From: Bog-756 sp963777665
GTDB taxonomy: Bacteria > Actinomycetota > Acidimicrobiia > Acidimicrobiales > RAAP-2
Reading direction: 5' to 3'
DNA length: 64,000 bases
Assembly: GCA_963777665.1 (NCBI GenBank)
Contig: CAVZRJ010000008.1
Coordinates: 62,001 to 126,000 of the forward strand
This document shows, piece by piece, positions 17,703-27,000 of this stretch. Position numbers and translations under genes: made by a program. Under the pieces are notes generated by a model. It had not been told where the DNA came from. It was given only the letters and a program-made list of their open reading frames with translations, and did not search any database. The stretch's first letter is position 1. Every line of letters starts with the position of its first letter.

Positions 17703-19199
17703 TCACTCGACCACCACTCCGACCGGCGCGGAGAGTGACCCACCTTCCCGTGCGCCCGCGACGAGCCCGGCGACGAGAGCGACGCCTGCCAGCACAAGCG
17801 ACGTGACCGAGAACGCGTGGTCGACCGTCACCGAGGAGGTGGAACCGCCGCCGGCTTGGTCGAAGATGAGCCCGGTGACGGCCAGCCCGAGCGCCGTCCC
17901 CATGCCGCGGGTCATGTTCAGTACTCCAGATGCCACACCAGCCTGGTCGGCAGGGACCGACCCCATGATCGCCGCATTGTTCGGTGGAGTGAACGCGCCC
18001 ATGCCTATTCCGACAACGGCCAGGAGCACCAGAAACGGCCCGGTCTCCGGACGGAGAGCCGCCAGCGCCACGAGGCCACAGGCAACGCTCGCCATTCCGC
18101 CCACGGTCAGGGGACGCGCGCCGACGCGATCGGCGAGTCGTCCAGCGAACGGAGCCGTGGCGCCGAGCGCCGCCGGCATGACCATCAACTCGAGTCCGGC
18201 GCGCCCCGACCCGAGCCCGACACCGCGCTCGAGGTAGAAGGGCACGAGGAACAGGACACCGAACATCACCAGGTAGGACAGCAGCCCGCTCGTGATCCCG
18301 GCACTGAAGCGCGACTGGCGGAACAGCCGGAGATCGAGCATCGGGTGCTCGCACCGCCCCTCGCGGATGAGGAACGCAACGACGAGGCCCGATCCGCCCA
18401 CGAGGAGCCCGATGATCGACGGCGAGGTCCATCCGCGGGAATTCCCGAAGGAGATGGCGACGAACAGTGCCAGCACCGCGGGGAAGAACAAGGTGAAGCC
18501 CGACCAGTCGAAGGGCGTCGGGTCCTGGAGGTTGCGGCTTCGCGGGATCAGTAGGACCCCGGCGATCATGCCGAGGAGGCCGAACGGCACGTTCACGAAG
18601 AAGATGAGCCGCCACCCTCCGGCAGCGAGGAGGAGCCCACCTACGGTGGGACCGAGTGCCAGGCCCACGGCCTGGGCCGCGCCCTGGACCCCGATCGCTT
18701 TGCCGAGCGAGGGCTTGGGCACGGCGAGGACGATGATCGCCACGCTGTTGGCCTGGAGCAGTGCAGCTCCCACCGCCTGGAGTGCCCGGAACCCGATGAG
18801 CCACCCGAGACCGGGGGCAAGCCCGCACAGCGCAGACCCGATGACGAAGATGCCGAACCCGTAGACGTACAGGAGCTTGCGCCCCCACATGTCGGCGAAT
18901 CGCCCGACGGCCACCACAGTGGCGACCAGGACGAGGAGATAGCTGAGGCCCACCCAGGTGACCGCGCCGACACCGGCATGGAAGGTCCGCTGGAGTGTCG
19001 GGAGCGCGACGGTCACGATGCTGGCATCGAGCTGACCCATGAAGGCACCGACGCACACGGCAGCGACGGTGAGCCAGATCGCGCTCGGTCGATTCCTGAT
19101 GCGGTCCGGGCGCCTCGGCTCGGTCAGCAGTCGCTGCCATCCGGTCGAGTGCGGGGTCCCCATTGCAACGTCTTCCACCGCTCCAACCTGACGCACCAT
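17703..19199 (-). CDS. MFS exporter, DHA2 (EmrB/QacA-type, 14-helix) family
   Basis: Proton-driven drug or metabolite exporter of 498 residues with about 14 hydrophobic helices. The first helix carries FMGQLDASIVTVALPTLQ, the DHA2 motif. VGLSYLLVLVATVVAVGRFADMWGRKLLYV is MFS motif A (G-x-x-aD-x-x-G-R-k), and GRLADRVGARPL repeats it in the second half. It is divergent from a LysR regulator with a 49-base gap, so that regulator probably controls it. Start could be ATG 19199 or ATG 19163 (the latter with GGTGGAAG upstream). Substrate unknown. Confidence 0.87.
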   Translation of the reverse strand: MVRQVGAVEDVAMGTPHSTGWQRLLTEPRRPDRIRNRPSAIWLTVAAVCVGAFMGQLDASIVTVALPTLQRTFHAGVGAVTWVGLSYLLVLVATVVAVGRFADMWGRKLLYVYGFGIFVIGSALCGLAPGLGWLIGFRALQAVGAALLQANSVAIIVLAVPKPSLGKAIGVQGAAQAVGLALGPTVGGLLLAAGGWRLIFFVNVPFGLLGMIAGVLLIPRSRNLQDPTPFDWSGFTLFFPAVLALFVAISFGNSRGWTSPSIIGLLVGGSGLVVAFLIREGRCEHPMLDLRLFRQSRFSAGITSGLLSYLVMFGVLFLVPFYLERGVGLGSGRAGLELMVMPAALGATAPFAGRLADRVGARPLTVGGMASVACGLVALAALRPETGPFLVLLAVVGIGMGAFTPPNNAAIMGSVPADQAGVASGVLNMTRGMGTALGLAVTGLIFDQAGGGSTSSVTVDHAFSVTSLVLAGVALVAGLVAGAREGGSLSAPVGVVVE

Positions 19200-19236
19200 G
19201 ACTCAGAAGTCGAATAGAGATATCTGCTCAGTTCGA

Positions 19237-19242
19237 TAAGCT
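19237..19242 (+). promoter_or_regulatory. leaderless -10 element for the LysR gene, inside the shared divergent gap
   Basis: TAAGCT is followed by 6 bases and ATG 19249. Just upstream, TCGAA (19210-19214) and TTCGA (19232-19236) form a dyad around AGATATCT, a plausible autoregulatory LysR site between the two divergent genes. Confidence 0.4.
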
Positions 19243-19248
19243 ACGTAA

Positions 19249-20160
19249 ATGGATACGAACCGGCTGCGCCATTTCGTCGCCGTCGTCGACCATGGCGGGT
19301 TCACGGCAGCGTCGAAGGCCGTATTCGTCTCCCAGCCGGCCCTCTCGCTCGCCGTGAAGGACCTCGAGGCGGAGCTCGGCACCCCGCTGTTCTCCCGGGT
19401 CGGGAGGCGAGTGCAGCTGACCGCGGCAGGCACCGCGCTCCTCGGACCGGCCCGTCAGGCGTTGCGGGACCTCGAGACGGGCCGGGCAGCGGTGGAGGCG
19501 GTGACGGGACTCATGGCGGGTTCGCTCAGCCTTTGCAGCCTGCCCACCCTGGCAGCCGACCCGATGGCCGGCCTCGTGGGGCGATTCCGTCGCCACCACC
19601 CCCGTGTCCGGGTCGACCTGGCCGCTCCTGAGGACAGTCGGGATCTCTTCGATCTGGTGGAAACCGGGGCCTGCGAGCTCGGCCTGACTGACGCCCTCCA
19701 CGTCCCGGAGTCGTTCGAGTCCACCGACTTCGGTTCCCAGTCGCTTGTGTTCATCCACCCTCCGAGCACGTCGTCATCAAGCGGTGACGGCGGAGCCAGC
19801 GTGGTTGTCCGTGACGACACCCCGCTCGTGGTGGCACCGGAGGGCACCTCCACCCGTCGGTTGCTCGACGAGCAACTGGGCGCGCTCGGGATCACTCCGA
19901 TGCTGGCGGTGGCCTCGGCACAGCGGGAGGCGATCATTCCGCTGGTGCTGGCCGGTGCCGGTGCGGCTCTCGTACCCGAAGTACTCGCTCGGTTTGCCGA
20001 GCAGTTCGGGGCCGTCGTCTCCAATCCGCAACCGCCGGCAGTCCGACGTCTCGCCCTGGTGCACCGGGCAGGTGAGCTGTCGCCCGCGGCGGCGCGGTTC
20101 TGCGAGTTGGTCGTGCCACCGAACTCCGCTGGCACGCCGGGTACCGGCAGAGTTGCCTGA
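19249..20160 (+). CDS. LysR-family transcriptional regulator
   Basis: LysR-type regulator of 303 residues. An N-terminal winged helix (1-60) reads MDTNRLRHFVAVVDHGGFTA, SQPALSLAVKDLEAELGTPLF and GRRVQLTAAG. The C-terminal periplasmic-binding-like effector domain (about 90-290) contains MAGSLSLCSLPTLAADPMAGLVGRF. Effector unknown. It is divergent from the MFS exporter, which is its most likely target. Confidence 0.9.
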   Translation: MDTNRLRHFVAVVDHGGFTAASKAVFVSQPALSLAVKDLEAELGTPLFSRVGRRVQLTAAGTALLGPARQALRDLETGRAAVEAVTGLMAGSLSLCSLPTLAADPMAGLVGRFRRHHPRVRVDLAAPEDSRDLFDLVETGACELGLTDALHVPESFESTDFGSQSLVFIHPPSTSSSSGDGGASVVVRDDTPLVVAPEGTSTRRLLDEQLGALGITPMLAVASAQREAIIPLVLAGAGAALVPEVLARFAEQFGAVVSNPQPPAVRRLALVHRAGELSPAAARFCELVVPPNSAGTPGTGRVA

Positions 20161-20588
20161 GAAACCCCCCGAGAGGATGGCCCGTGGCTCCGTGACCGTG
20201 CCATGTCGCTCGAATCGATGTTTCATCCATAGTGGAGGGGCTCGCAAAAGGTTGGAGGCAGCGCGTCGGGGACGAGCGGGCGCTATCAGGCCCACGGGGT
20301 GGGCACGGCACGTGTGGTCGGGTTCAACGTCGCCGGCCACCGATCGCGGCGCGCCGAGTGAGCGCGGCGGTGTTCCAGGAGGCAGTTGTCGACCGGACGC
20401 TGACCGGGGGCAGAATCTGGAGATCCACGCTCGACTGTGGGGCATGGGACGGGCAACCGCTAAGACCGGATCACCGAGGTCGTGGGCACAGTCGAGCTCG
20501 GCGGATTCGTCGACCGAGCGCCGGAGAGGATGGAGCGGGACGGCTATGCGGCCCTCTTGGTGGCGGCAAGCTCCCTAGCCCTGGGCTA
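20161..20588. other. 428-base region without recognised gene, left of the insertion element
   Basis: Between the LysR stop and the left end of the IS630 element I see no frame with protein-like composition or a plausible ribosome site, and no hairpin of note. Insertion of the element may have disrupted whatever was here. The final TA (20587-20588) is one copy of the element's target duplication. Confidence 0.4.
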
Positions 20589-20601
20589 GTGCCCTGACCA
20601 C
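20589..20601 (+). repeat. IS630 left terminal inverted repeat
   Basis: GTGCCCTGACCAC, exactly complementary to 21961-21973, directly next to the TA target copy. Confidence 0.9.
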
Positions 20602-20773
20602 AAAGGTTCGCGCGTCTGTGGGGTGAGAGGATCAGGGCTCTGGGTCCTCGATGAGCTCGGGGGGCCGTGACCTGGGCTGAGAGTGGTCCATCGGTCGCGA
20701 CGATCTGGGCTGCGCCGGTTGTGGGCCGCGTTGGTCCACGGGTCCGAGCAGTGAGGCGGAGGGCGAACGATCG

Positions 20774-21904
20774 CTACGCGGCTCGTGCTCTGGGTTGGCC
20801 CCAGCGGCGACGAGCCTCGCCGCGCATCATGGCTCTGTGCTTACGTTCGAGGGCGAGGATCTCGGGGTCTTTGGTGTGGGCGTTGCGCCACTGGATGTAG
20901 CTCCGGATGGCCTTGGCCATCTCGGCGTGGCTCTGGTAGTCCGAGTTGTTGATGGAGAACTCGCGCAATGGTCCAAAGTGCGCCTCGATCGGATTTGCCC
21001 AGGATCCATAGGTGGGGGTGAAGGCGAGCTCGACCGCGTTGTCCTCGCACCACTGTCGGATCATCGGGCCTCGGTGGTGGTTCAAGTTGTCGAGGATCAC
21101 GTAGATCTGCTCGCCGTCGGGGACGCTGGCCCGGATGGCCTTCAGTGCCCGCAGGGTGGGGCGTGCCCCCTTTCTGGGCTCGATGCGGCCGAAGAGGCGG
21201 TCGGCACCGACCGAATACCAGGCGAAGAGCTGCCTCGTTCCGTGGGGCTTGTGGTAGTTGGCCCGAAGTCGCTGTGGCCTGGACTTCTCCGCCCAGCACG
21301 ACCCGCCTTCGGGCTTGATGGCGAGCGGTCCGAACTCGTCGAAGGCGAAGGTCCGGTCCCGTTCGTGCTCGAGCAGGTACTCGATGCGGGCCAGCTTCTC
21401 CTCGCGTCTCGGGTCGGGCGATTCTTTCCAGGTCTTCGTGCGTTGGAACGTGACGTCGGCATCGGCCAGGATCTGGCGGAGTCGCTCTCTCGAGACGGTG
21501 ACCTTCCTGCCCTTCTTGGTCGCCAGGTAGTGGGCCAGCTTGCGGATGCTCCAACGGGTGAAGGGCTGCCCAAGACTGCGGGGGCGCTTCTTGGCTGTCT
21601 TGACGATGAGCTGGCGCTCCTCAGTCGTGATCCGGCGGGGACGGCCACCCGCCCACTGAGGGTCCAGGGCGCGCATCCCCTTGTCGTTGAAGGAGTGGAT
21701 CATCTCTCTCACCCGGTCCGGGCTCGTCTGGACCAGTCGGGCGATCGTCGCCACGTCGTTGCCGCCCGCGGAGGCGAGCACCACCAGCGCCCGTCTCCAC
21801 TTCACGATGGACTTGTCGGTCTTGCCGCCACCACGACGGACGATCCGCTGCAACTGCCGGCCCTCTTCATCGGAGAGTCGGCGCACCTTCACTGGAGTAG
21901 CCAT
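20774..21904 (-). CDS. IS630-family transposase
   Basis: DDE-type transposase, 376 residues from ATG 21904 (MATPVKVRRLSDEEG). N-terminal helix-turn-helix region: ALVVLASAGGNDVATIARLVQTSPDRVREM, then a linker with RPRRITTEERQLIV. Catalytic acids: first Asp in RTFAFDEFGPLAIKP, second in IYVILDNLNHHRG, and Glu in TYGSWANPIEAHFGPL. All three are intact, so the protein is probably active. The frame remains open to 21949, but that part lies at the element's edge and is unlikely to be translated. Confidence 0.92.
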   Translation of the reverse strand: MATPVKVRRLSDEEGRQLQRIVRRGGGKTDKSIVKWRRALVVLASAGGNDVATIARLVQTSPDRVREMIHSFNDKGMRALDPQWAGGRPRRITTEERQLIVKTAKKRPRSLGQPFTRWSIRKLAHYLATKKGRKVTVSRERLRQILADADVTFQRTKTWKESPDPRREEKLARIEYLLEHERDRTFAFDEFGPLAIKPEGGSCWAEKSRPQRLRANYHKPHGTRQLFAWYSVGADRLFGRIEPRKGARPTLRALKAIRASVPDGEQIYVILDNLNHHRGPMIRQWCEDNAVELAFTPTYGSWANPIEAHFGPLREFSINNSDYQSHAEMAKAIRSYIQWRNAHTKDPEILALERKHRAMMRGEARRRWGQPRARAA

Positions 21905-21960
21905 GCCAAATTCTGCGCGACCAGGTCGCTCAGGTGGTGGACGCGCCACCCCGAAGGATG

Positions 21961-21973
21961 GTGGTCAGGGCAC
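21961..21973 (-). repeat. IS630 right terminal inverted repeat
   Basis: GTGGTCAGGGCAC, exact complement of the left end, followed by TA (21974-21975). Confidence 0.9.
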
Positions 21974-22180
21974 TAGCTGTGGGTAATCCCTGAGCCAGGC
22001 TGCCCTTCGATTGACCTCAGGACCATCGCTCAATAAGCCAACACGCGGGCCGCAATTGGGTCCTTCGCGTCGCGCGGTGTGGTACCTCCTTTCGCCGCCT
22101 TCTGAAACAATGGTCATCTACTAGGGTAAATGCGACGAGATGGGATTGTCAGCGACGCTGTGGCACAACCACGATCGCAC

Positions 22181-23386
22181 TCAGTCCCAGACGAGCGGCA
22201 GGTGGTCGGGCTGACGGATGCCGGGGGAGAAGTGGATCTCCGCGTCGTCGGGGATCCTGTAGTCGCGGATCCGCCGGTGGAGCTCCTCGAGGGCGACACG
22301 GAGTTCGAGCCGGGCCAGGTGCGCGCCGAGGCACTTGTGATTGCCGCCGCCGAACGCCATGTGGCGGTTGAGGTCCCGGGAGTAGTCGACCTCCCCGGGG
22401 TGCTCGAAGACGGCCTCGTCGCCGTTGGCGGCTCCGATCACGAGCATCACCGGATCGCCGGGGTGCAGCTCGACCCCGGACATCGTGGTCCCCTGCTTCA
22501 CGACTCGGGGCACCAGCATCACCGGTGTCTCGTGACGGAGGAGCTCCTCGACCGCGGCCGGTACGAGAGACGGGTCCTCGGCGAGCTGACGTCGGTGATC
22601 GGGGTGCCGCGCCAGGTAGACGACCATGCAGTCCAGCGTCGCGGTGACCGTGTCGAGACCGCCGAGGAGCATCAGGTGGCAGATCCCGAGGAGCTCGTCG
22701 CCGGTCAGCGGGCGGCCTGCGAGATCAGCGTGGACCAGTTCACCGAGGAGGCCCTCTCCGGGCGTGTCGCGGGCGCTGTCGATGGCGGTCTGGAAGTAGG
22801 CGCTAATGGCCTTTCCGGCGGAGGCGCGGATGGCCGCGGCACCTTCGAAGTCACCCGGCTCGACGGCCGGGCGGACCGTATCGTCGCGCCACTGCAGGAA
22901 CGTCGCGAGGTCCTCCTCGGGCAACCCCATCAGACGCAGGAAGATGGTCGAAGGGAGCGGTGTCGCGAATTGCTCGTGAAAATCACAACCACCCGCATCG
23001 ACGAACTCGTCGATCAGGCCGTTGACGAGCGATCGCACGTCGGGCTCGAGCTCTGCGATCCGATTGGGGATGAACGAGCGGTTGAGCAGCCGACGGTAGG
23101 TCGTGTGCAGCGGAGGGTCCACCTGGACCGGGATCAACGGTTGTTCCTGACCGATCGACATCGCCTCGGCAGAGGACGAGAACACCTCCGGATGACGGAA
23201 GGCCCACGAGACGCTCTCGTAGTCGAACAGGTACACGGAGGGCATGTCCGGCGACGTCGAACGCGCCACCGGACAGCGCTCCCGCAATTCGCGGTAGGTC
23301 TCTGTGGGCTCGTCGGCCACACCCGGCTTGAACAGGAGGTCGGCGATGTCCGGGACCGCGGCGGTGGTCGGGCCAGTGTCGGTCAC
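22181..23386 (-). CDS. cytochrome P450
   Basis: Soluble bacterial P450 monooxygenase of 401 residues. The oxygen-binding I helix is CHLMLLGGLDTVTATLD (GGLDT in place of the common AGxDT). The K-helix ExxR is EELLRHE, and the heme loop is MAFGGGNHKCLGAHLARLEL with the proximal Cys. The GTG or ATG start has GAGGAGG upstream. No ferredoxin or reductase gene is adjacent, so electron partners lie elsewhere. CYP family and substrate cannot be assigned; sterol or terpenoid P450s of actinobacteria are the nearest in general appearance. Confidence 0.93.
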   Translation of the reverse strand: MTDTGPTTAAVPDIADLLFKPGVADEPTETYRELRERCPVARSTSPDMPSVYLFDYESVSWAFRHPEVFSSSAEAMSIGQEQPLIPVQVDPPLHTTYRRLLNRSFIPNRIAELEPDVRSLVNGLIDEFVDAGGCDFHEQFATPLPSTIFLRLMGLPEEDLATFLQWRDDTVRPAVEPGDFEGAAAIRASAGKAISAYFQTAIDSARDTPGEGLLGELVHADLAGRPLTGDELLGICHLMLLGGLDTVTATLDCMVVYLARHPDHRRQLAEDPSLVPAAVEELLRHETPVMLVPRVVKQGTTMSGVELHPGDPVMLVIGAANGDEAVFEHPGEVDYSRDLNRHMAFGGGNHKCLGAHLARLELRVALEELHRRIRDYRIPDDAEIHFSPGIRQPDHLPLVWD

Positions 23387-24047
23387 GGTCGACCTCCTCG
23401 GATGGTCCTGGTCCAGGTGCCTCGTGTTCCTAGCTCACTCGTACGTACTCCCGCAACTGGACGCTCGTCTCCGGAGCTGTAACGCGATCCGATTCCCGAG
23501 CGTTGTTAGGAGCAAGGGTGACCGCGGGGCAATCTGTGCTTCCTGGATTGCCCCGCTCGGTCGCACGGGTCCGGCAGTCGGCACCGGCCACCTTCTCGGT
23601 CCGGCGCCCGTCGGGCGCCCATGCGTGCGACGTCAATCTACTCCGAGGTCCACCTAGAGCCGAGAGGCACAAGCGAGGCAGGCACGGCAATGTCAGGTTC
23701 CATCTCACCCGCGTGTCCGGTCAGTTGGGGATCGGCTAGTCGACGCCGGGGACCCCAGATCCAGATCAACTACATATCGGACCGCCGCCGTACCCGCTCC
23801 GGACGCTGCGCTGAGCCGGGGCACGGACGTACGGTTCAGCCCCTCCAGGTGTAGAAGGGGAGCGTGCACCGGGCGGTTCCGAAAAGCTCCTCAATTGTGA
23901 CGATGGCTCGCACTCGTCTTTCTGCGACATGCTGGTCGCCGGTGTGGCGGGCCCCATCGTCGTTCAGCCGCACGGAACGCATCAGCCGTACAGAAGATAA
24001 TCGGTAGGAAATACCACAAAGAACACAAAGAAAGCGGAGGGGCCGTC
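23387..24047. other. 661-base intergenic region upstream of both the P450 and the sulfotransferase-like genes
   Basis: No convincing gene on either strand. The right-hand end (about 23990-24040) becomes AT-rich (AAGATAATCGGTAGG, then CACAAAGAACACAAAG) and ends in GCGGAGG, the ribosome site for GTG 24048; the promoter of the sulfotransferase-like pair is probably here. Confidence 0.4.
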
Positions 24048-25544
24048 GTGACACTCGCTCAGCACACAGAGAGCTCGAAGGTGGGCGGCCCGACGCCGTC
24101 CCGCTCCCATCGGTCCCGATCGAGGATCTACAGGTGGTTGGGTCTCGTCCCGCTGCTGGTCGCCTTCATCGCAGTCGGCGGGTCGGTCTCTTCCGCCTCG
24201 GCAACGACGCCGTTCTCGATCACGACGAACCCGTCCCTCACCCCAGCGTTCACCACCACCACCTACAACTACGCGGTTCGCTGCGCAGGCCACCCCACCA
24301 CCAACCTCTCCTCGACCGGATCCGGGACGGTGACCATCGGCGGCAAGTCCTTCAACGAGCCGGTGAGCCTCAACCTGAAGCTCAAGCCAAACCAGGCCGT
24401 CTACGTCAACGGGGGTGGACACGCCTACATCATCCGGTGCCTGCCGGGCAATTTCCCCGCCTACCAGGTACTGGTCGAGGGCACTCCCCAGGCGCACGGC
24501 TATCTCGTCGGACTCGCTCCGACCGTATCGGTCAAACACCCCACGTACTACGTCGCCGCCTTCGACAACCACGGCGTGCCCGTCTGGTGGTTCGACAACC
24601 CGAGTTCTCCCATCAACGCCGCGTTCTACGGACCGAACGAGATCGGCTGGTGGCTTGGCTCCAACCTGAGCGCAGGCGTCGGCAACGGGACGTACACGAT
24701 CCGGGACCTCACGGGAGCCGTGAAGGCGACAGTCGGCAACCCGTCGGCGGGCACCGGTCTCGACCTGCACGACTTCCAGGTGCTCCCCAATGGCGACTAC
24801 CTCGGCATCCAGTACGTGAACACGACCCTGGACCTCTCCTCGTGGGGTCTGTCCTCGACGGCCCCGGTGCTCGACTGCGTGATTGTCGAGCTCAACCCGG
24901 CTGGTTCGGTCGTCTGGAGCTGGAGCACCATCGCGCACATCGACGTGGCCACCGAGAACGCCAACTGGCACAGCCAGGCACCCGACGTCATCCACATGAA
25001 CGCGGTCCAGGAGGTCGGCAACCAGATCATCTTCAGCGCCCGCCATCTCGATGCGGTGTACGACATCGACAAGACCACCGGCAACATCAACTGGAAGCTC
25101 GGTGGGACGCCCACGCCCCAGAGCCTCACCGTGGTCGGCAACACCTATCCGCAGGTGTTCTCCGGCCAGCACGATGCCCGATACAAGTCGGACGGAACGC
25201 TGACCGTGCACGACAACGCGACCCAGGAGACCAGCAACTCGGTACGGGCGCTCCGCTTTCAGATCGACACTTCGACCCATACCGCCACGATCGAAGAGTC
25301 CGTGACCGACGCATTCCACCCCGGACCCGCCCCCTGCTGCGGCAGTGTCGACAAGCTCAGCACCGGGGACTGGGTCATCGATTGGGGGGAATCGAACTAC
25401 ACCACTGAGCTCACTCCGTCGGGCTCACCGCTGATCCAGATCAACTACTTCCCCTACTTCAGCTACCGGACCGCCGTGGTGCCGACTTCCGACATTGCGT
25501 TGAGCCGAGGGATGGACGCCCAGTACCCACCGCTGAAGGTGTGA
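24048..25544 (+). CDS. secreted arylsulfotransferase-like (ASST family) protein, copy 1
   Basis: Exported protein of 498 residues. A long signal peptide or anchor (WLGLVPLLVAFIAVGGSVSSASA, about residues 30-52) is followed by a beta-propeller of the arylsulfotransferase (ASST) type. Family landmarks include GLDLHDFQVLPNGDYLG, IVELNPAGSVVWSW, HMNAVQEVGNQIIFSAR, GNINWKLGG, FSGQHDARYKSDGTLTVHDN and RALRFQID. In known ASSTs, His residues in the HDF and QHDAR regions bind and transfer the sulfuryl group; both are present here. Whether this protein transfers sulfate is not shown. GTG 24048 has GCGGAGG upstream. Its stop overlaps the start of a near-copy. Confidence 0.82.
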   Translation: MTLAQHTESSKVGGPTPSRSHRSRSRIYRWLGLVPLLVAFIAVGGSVSSASATTPFSITTNPSLTPAFTTTTYNYAVRCAGHPTTNLSSTGSGTVTIGGKSFNEPVSLNLKLKPNQAVYVNGGGHAYIIRCLPGNFPAYQVLVEGTPQAHGYLVGLAPTVSVKHPTYYVAAFDNHGVPVWWFDNPSSPINAAFYGPNEIGWWLGSNLSAGVGNGTYTIRDLTGAVKATVGNPSAGTGLDLHDFQVLPNGDYLGIQYVNTTLDLSSWGLSSTAPVLDCVIVELNPAGSVVWSWSTIAHIDVATENANWHSQAPDVIHMNAVQEVGNQIIFSARHLDAVYDIDKTTGNINWKLGGTPTPQSLTVVGNTYPQVFSGQHDARYKSDGTLTVHDNATQETSNSVRALRFQIDTSTHTATIEESVTDAFHPGPAPCCGSVDKLSTGDWVIDWGESNYTTELTPSGSPLIQINYFPYFSYRTAVVPTSDIALSRGMDAQYPPLKV

Positions 25545-26968
25545 CCCCTCGTTCATCGGCTCATCGGTGGTTGGGTCTCGTCCCGCTGCTGGTCGCCTTC
25601 ATCGCAGTCGGCGGGTCGGTCTCTTCCGCCTCGGCAACGACGCCGTTCTCGATCACGACGAACCCGTCCCTCACCCCAGCGTTCACCACCACCACCTACA
25701 ACTACGCGGTTCGCTGCGCAGGCCACCCCACCACCAACCTCTCCTCGACCGGATCCGGGACGGTGACCATCGGCGGCAAGTCCTTCAACGAGCCGGTGAG
25801 CCTCAACCTGAAGCTCAAGCCAAACCAGGCCGTCTACGTCAACGGGGGTGGACACGCCTACATCATCCGGTGCCTGCCGGGCAATTTCCCCGCCTACCAG
25901 GTACTGGTCGAGGGCACTCCCCAGGCGCACGGCTATCTCGTCGGGCTCACTCCGACCAGCGGGGTCAAACACCCCTCCTACTACGTCGCCGCCTTCGACA
26001 ACCACGGCGTGCCCGTCTGGTGGTTCGACAATCCGAGGTCTCCCATCAACGCCGCGTTCTACGGACCGAACGAGATCGGGTGGTGGCTGGGCAGCGCCGA
26101 CTTCGATCAGGGGACGTACACGATCCGGGACCTCGACGGGAAGGTCAAGGACTCGGTCGGCAACCCGTCGGCGGGCACCGGTCTCGACCTGCACGACTTC
26201 CAGGTGCTCCCCAACGGTGACTACCTCGGCATCCAGTACGTGATCAAGCCCCTCGACCTCTCGTCGTGGGGACTGTCCTCGACCGCTCAGGTATTCGACT
26301 GCTTGATCGTCGAGCTCAATCCGGCCGGACAGATCGTCTGGAGTTGGGACACGATCGACCACATCGACGTGGCCACCGAGAACGCCAACTGGCACAGCGA
26401 CTTCCCCAACGTCATCCACATGAACTCGGTCCAGGAGGTCGGCAACCAGATCATCATGAGCGCTCGGGAGCTGGACGCGGTGTACGACATCGACAAGACC
26501 ACCGGCAACATCAACTGGAAGCTCGGTGGGACGCCCACGCCCCAGAGCCTCACCGTGGTCGGCAACACCTATCCGCAGGTGTTCTCCGGCCAGCACGATG
26601 CCCGATACAAGTCGGACGGAACGCTGACCGTGCACGACAACGCGACCCAGGAGACCAGCAACTCGGTACGGGCGCTCCGCTTTCAGATCGACACTTCGAC
26701 CCATACCGCCACGATCGAAGAGTCCGTGACCGACGCATTCCACCCCGGACCCGCCCCCTGCTGCGGCAGTGTCGACAAGCTCAGCACCGGGGACTGGGTC
26801 ATCGATTGGGGGGAATCGAACTACACCACTGAGCTCACTCCGTCTGGGTCACCGGTGATCCAGATCGACTACAGCCCCTACACCAGCTACCGGTCCGCAG
26901 TGGTGCCGACTTCCGACATTGCGTTGAGCCGAGGGATGGACGCCCAGTACCCACCGCTCAAGGTCTGA
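24134..26968 (+). repeat. tandem duplication, unit about 1.43 kb
   Basis: The sequence starting TGGTTGGGTCTCGTCCCG near 24134 recurs 1433 bases later. About 375 bases at the start and 370 bases near the end of each unit look identical, while the roughly 550 bases between differ at many sites. Uniform decay would not give this pattern. Confidence 0.85.
25541..26968 (+). CDS. secreted arylsulfotransferase-like (ASST family) protein, copy 2
   Basis: Tandem paralogue of the preceding gene, 475 residues, starting at GTG 25541 within the GTGA of copy 1's stop, so translation is probably coupled. The signal sequence and the first ~130 mature residues are identical to copy 1. The middle differs (SADFDQGTYTIRDLDGKVKD against SNLSAGVGNGTYTIRDLTGAVKA), and the next ~120 residues are again identical, with a short variable stretch near the end. 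The same HDF and QHDAR His motifs are kept. It lacks copy 1's basic N-terminal extension of about 20 residues. Confidence 0.82.
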   Translation: MTPRSSAHRWLGLVPLLVAFIAVGGSVSSASATTPFSITTNPSLTPAFTTTTYNYAVRCAGHPTTNLSSTGSGTVTIGGKSFNEPVSLNLKLKPNQAVYVNGGGHAYIIRCLPGNFPAYQVLVEGTPQAHGYLVGLTPTSGVKHPSYYVAAFDNHGVPVWWFDNPRSPINAAFYGPNEIGWWLGSADFDQGTYTIRDLDGKVKDSVGNPSAGTGLDLHDFQVLPNGDYLGIQYVIKPLDLSSWGLSSTAQVFDCLIVELNPAGQIVWSWDTIDHIDVATENANWHSDFPNVIHMNSVQEVGNQIIMSARELDAVYDIDKTTGNINWKLGGTPTPQSLTVVGNTYPQVFSGQHDARYKSDGTLTVHDNATQETSNSVRALRFQIDTSTHTATIEESVTDAFHPGPAPCCGSVDKLSTGDWVIDWGESNYTTELTPSGSPVIQIDYSPYTSYRSAVVPTSDIALSRGMDAQYPPLKV

Positions 26969-26974
26969 TACACC

Positions 26975-27000
26975 GGACCCGTCTTCGAAGAAACGGGCCC
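26975..27000 (+). terminator. hairpin after the sulfotransferase-like pair
   Basis: GGACCCGT (26975-26982) and ACGGGCCC (26993-27000) pair at 7 of 8 positions around CTTCGAAGAA, just after the stop codon at 26968. There is no T run, so termination is likely but not certain. Confidence 0.5.

Larger units (their letters stand above)
20589..21973 (-). mobile_element. complete IS630-family insertion sequence, 1385 bp
   Basis: Both ends are present: GTGCCCTGACCAC at 20589-20601 and its exact complement at 21961-21973, 13 bases with no mismatch. TA flanks both sides (20587-20588 and 21974-21975), the TA duplication typical of IS630/Tc1-mariner elements. It contains one intact transposase gene on the minus strand and about 170 non-coding bases downstream of it. 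Perfect ends and an intact gene suggest a recent insertion. Confidence 0.9.
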
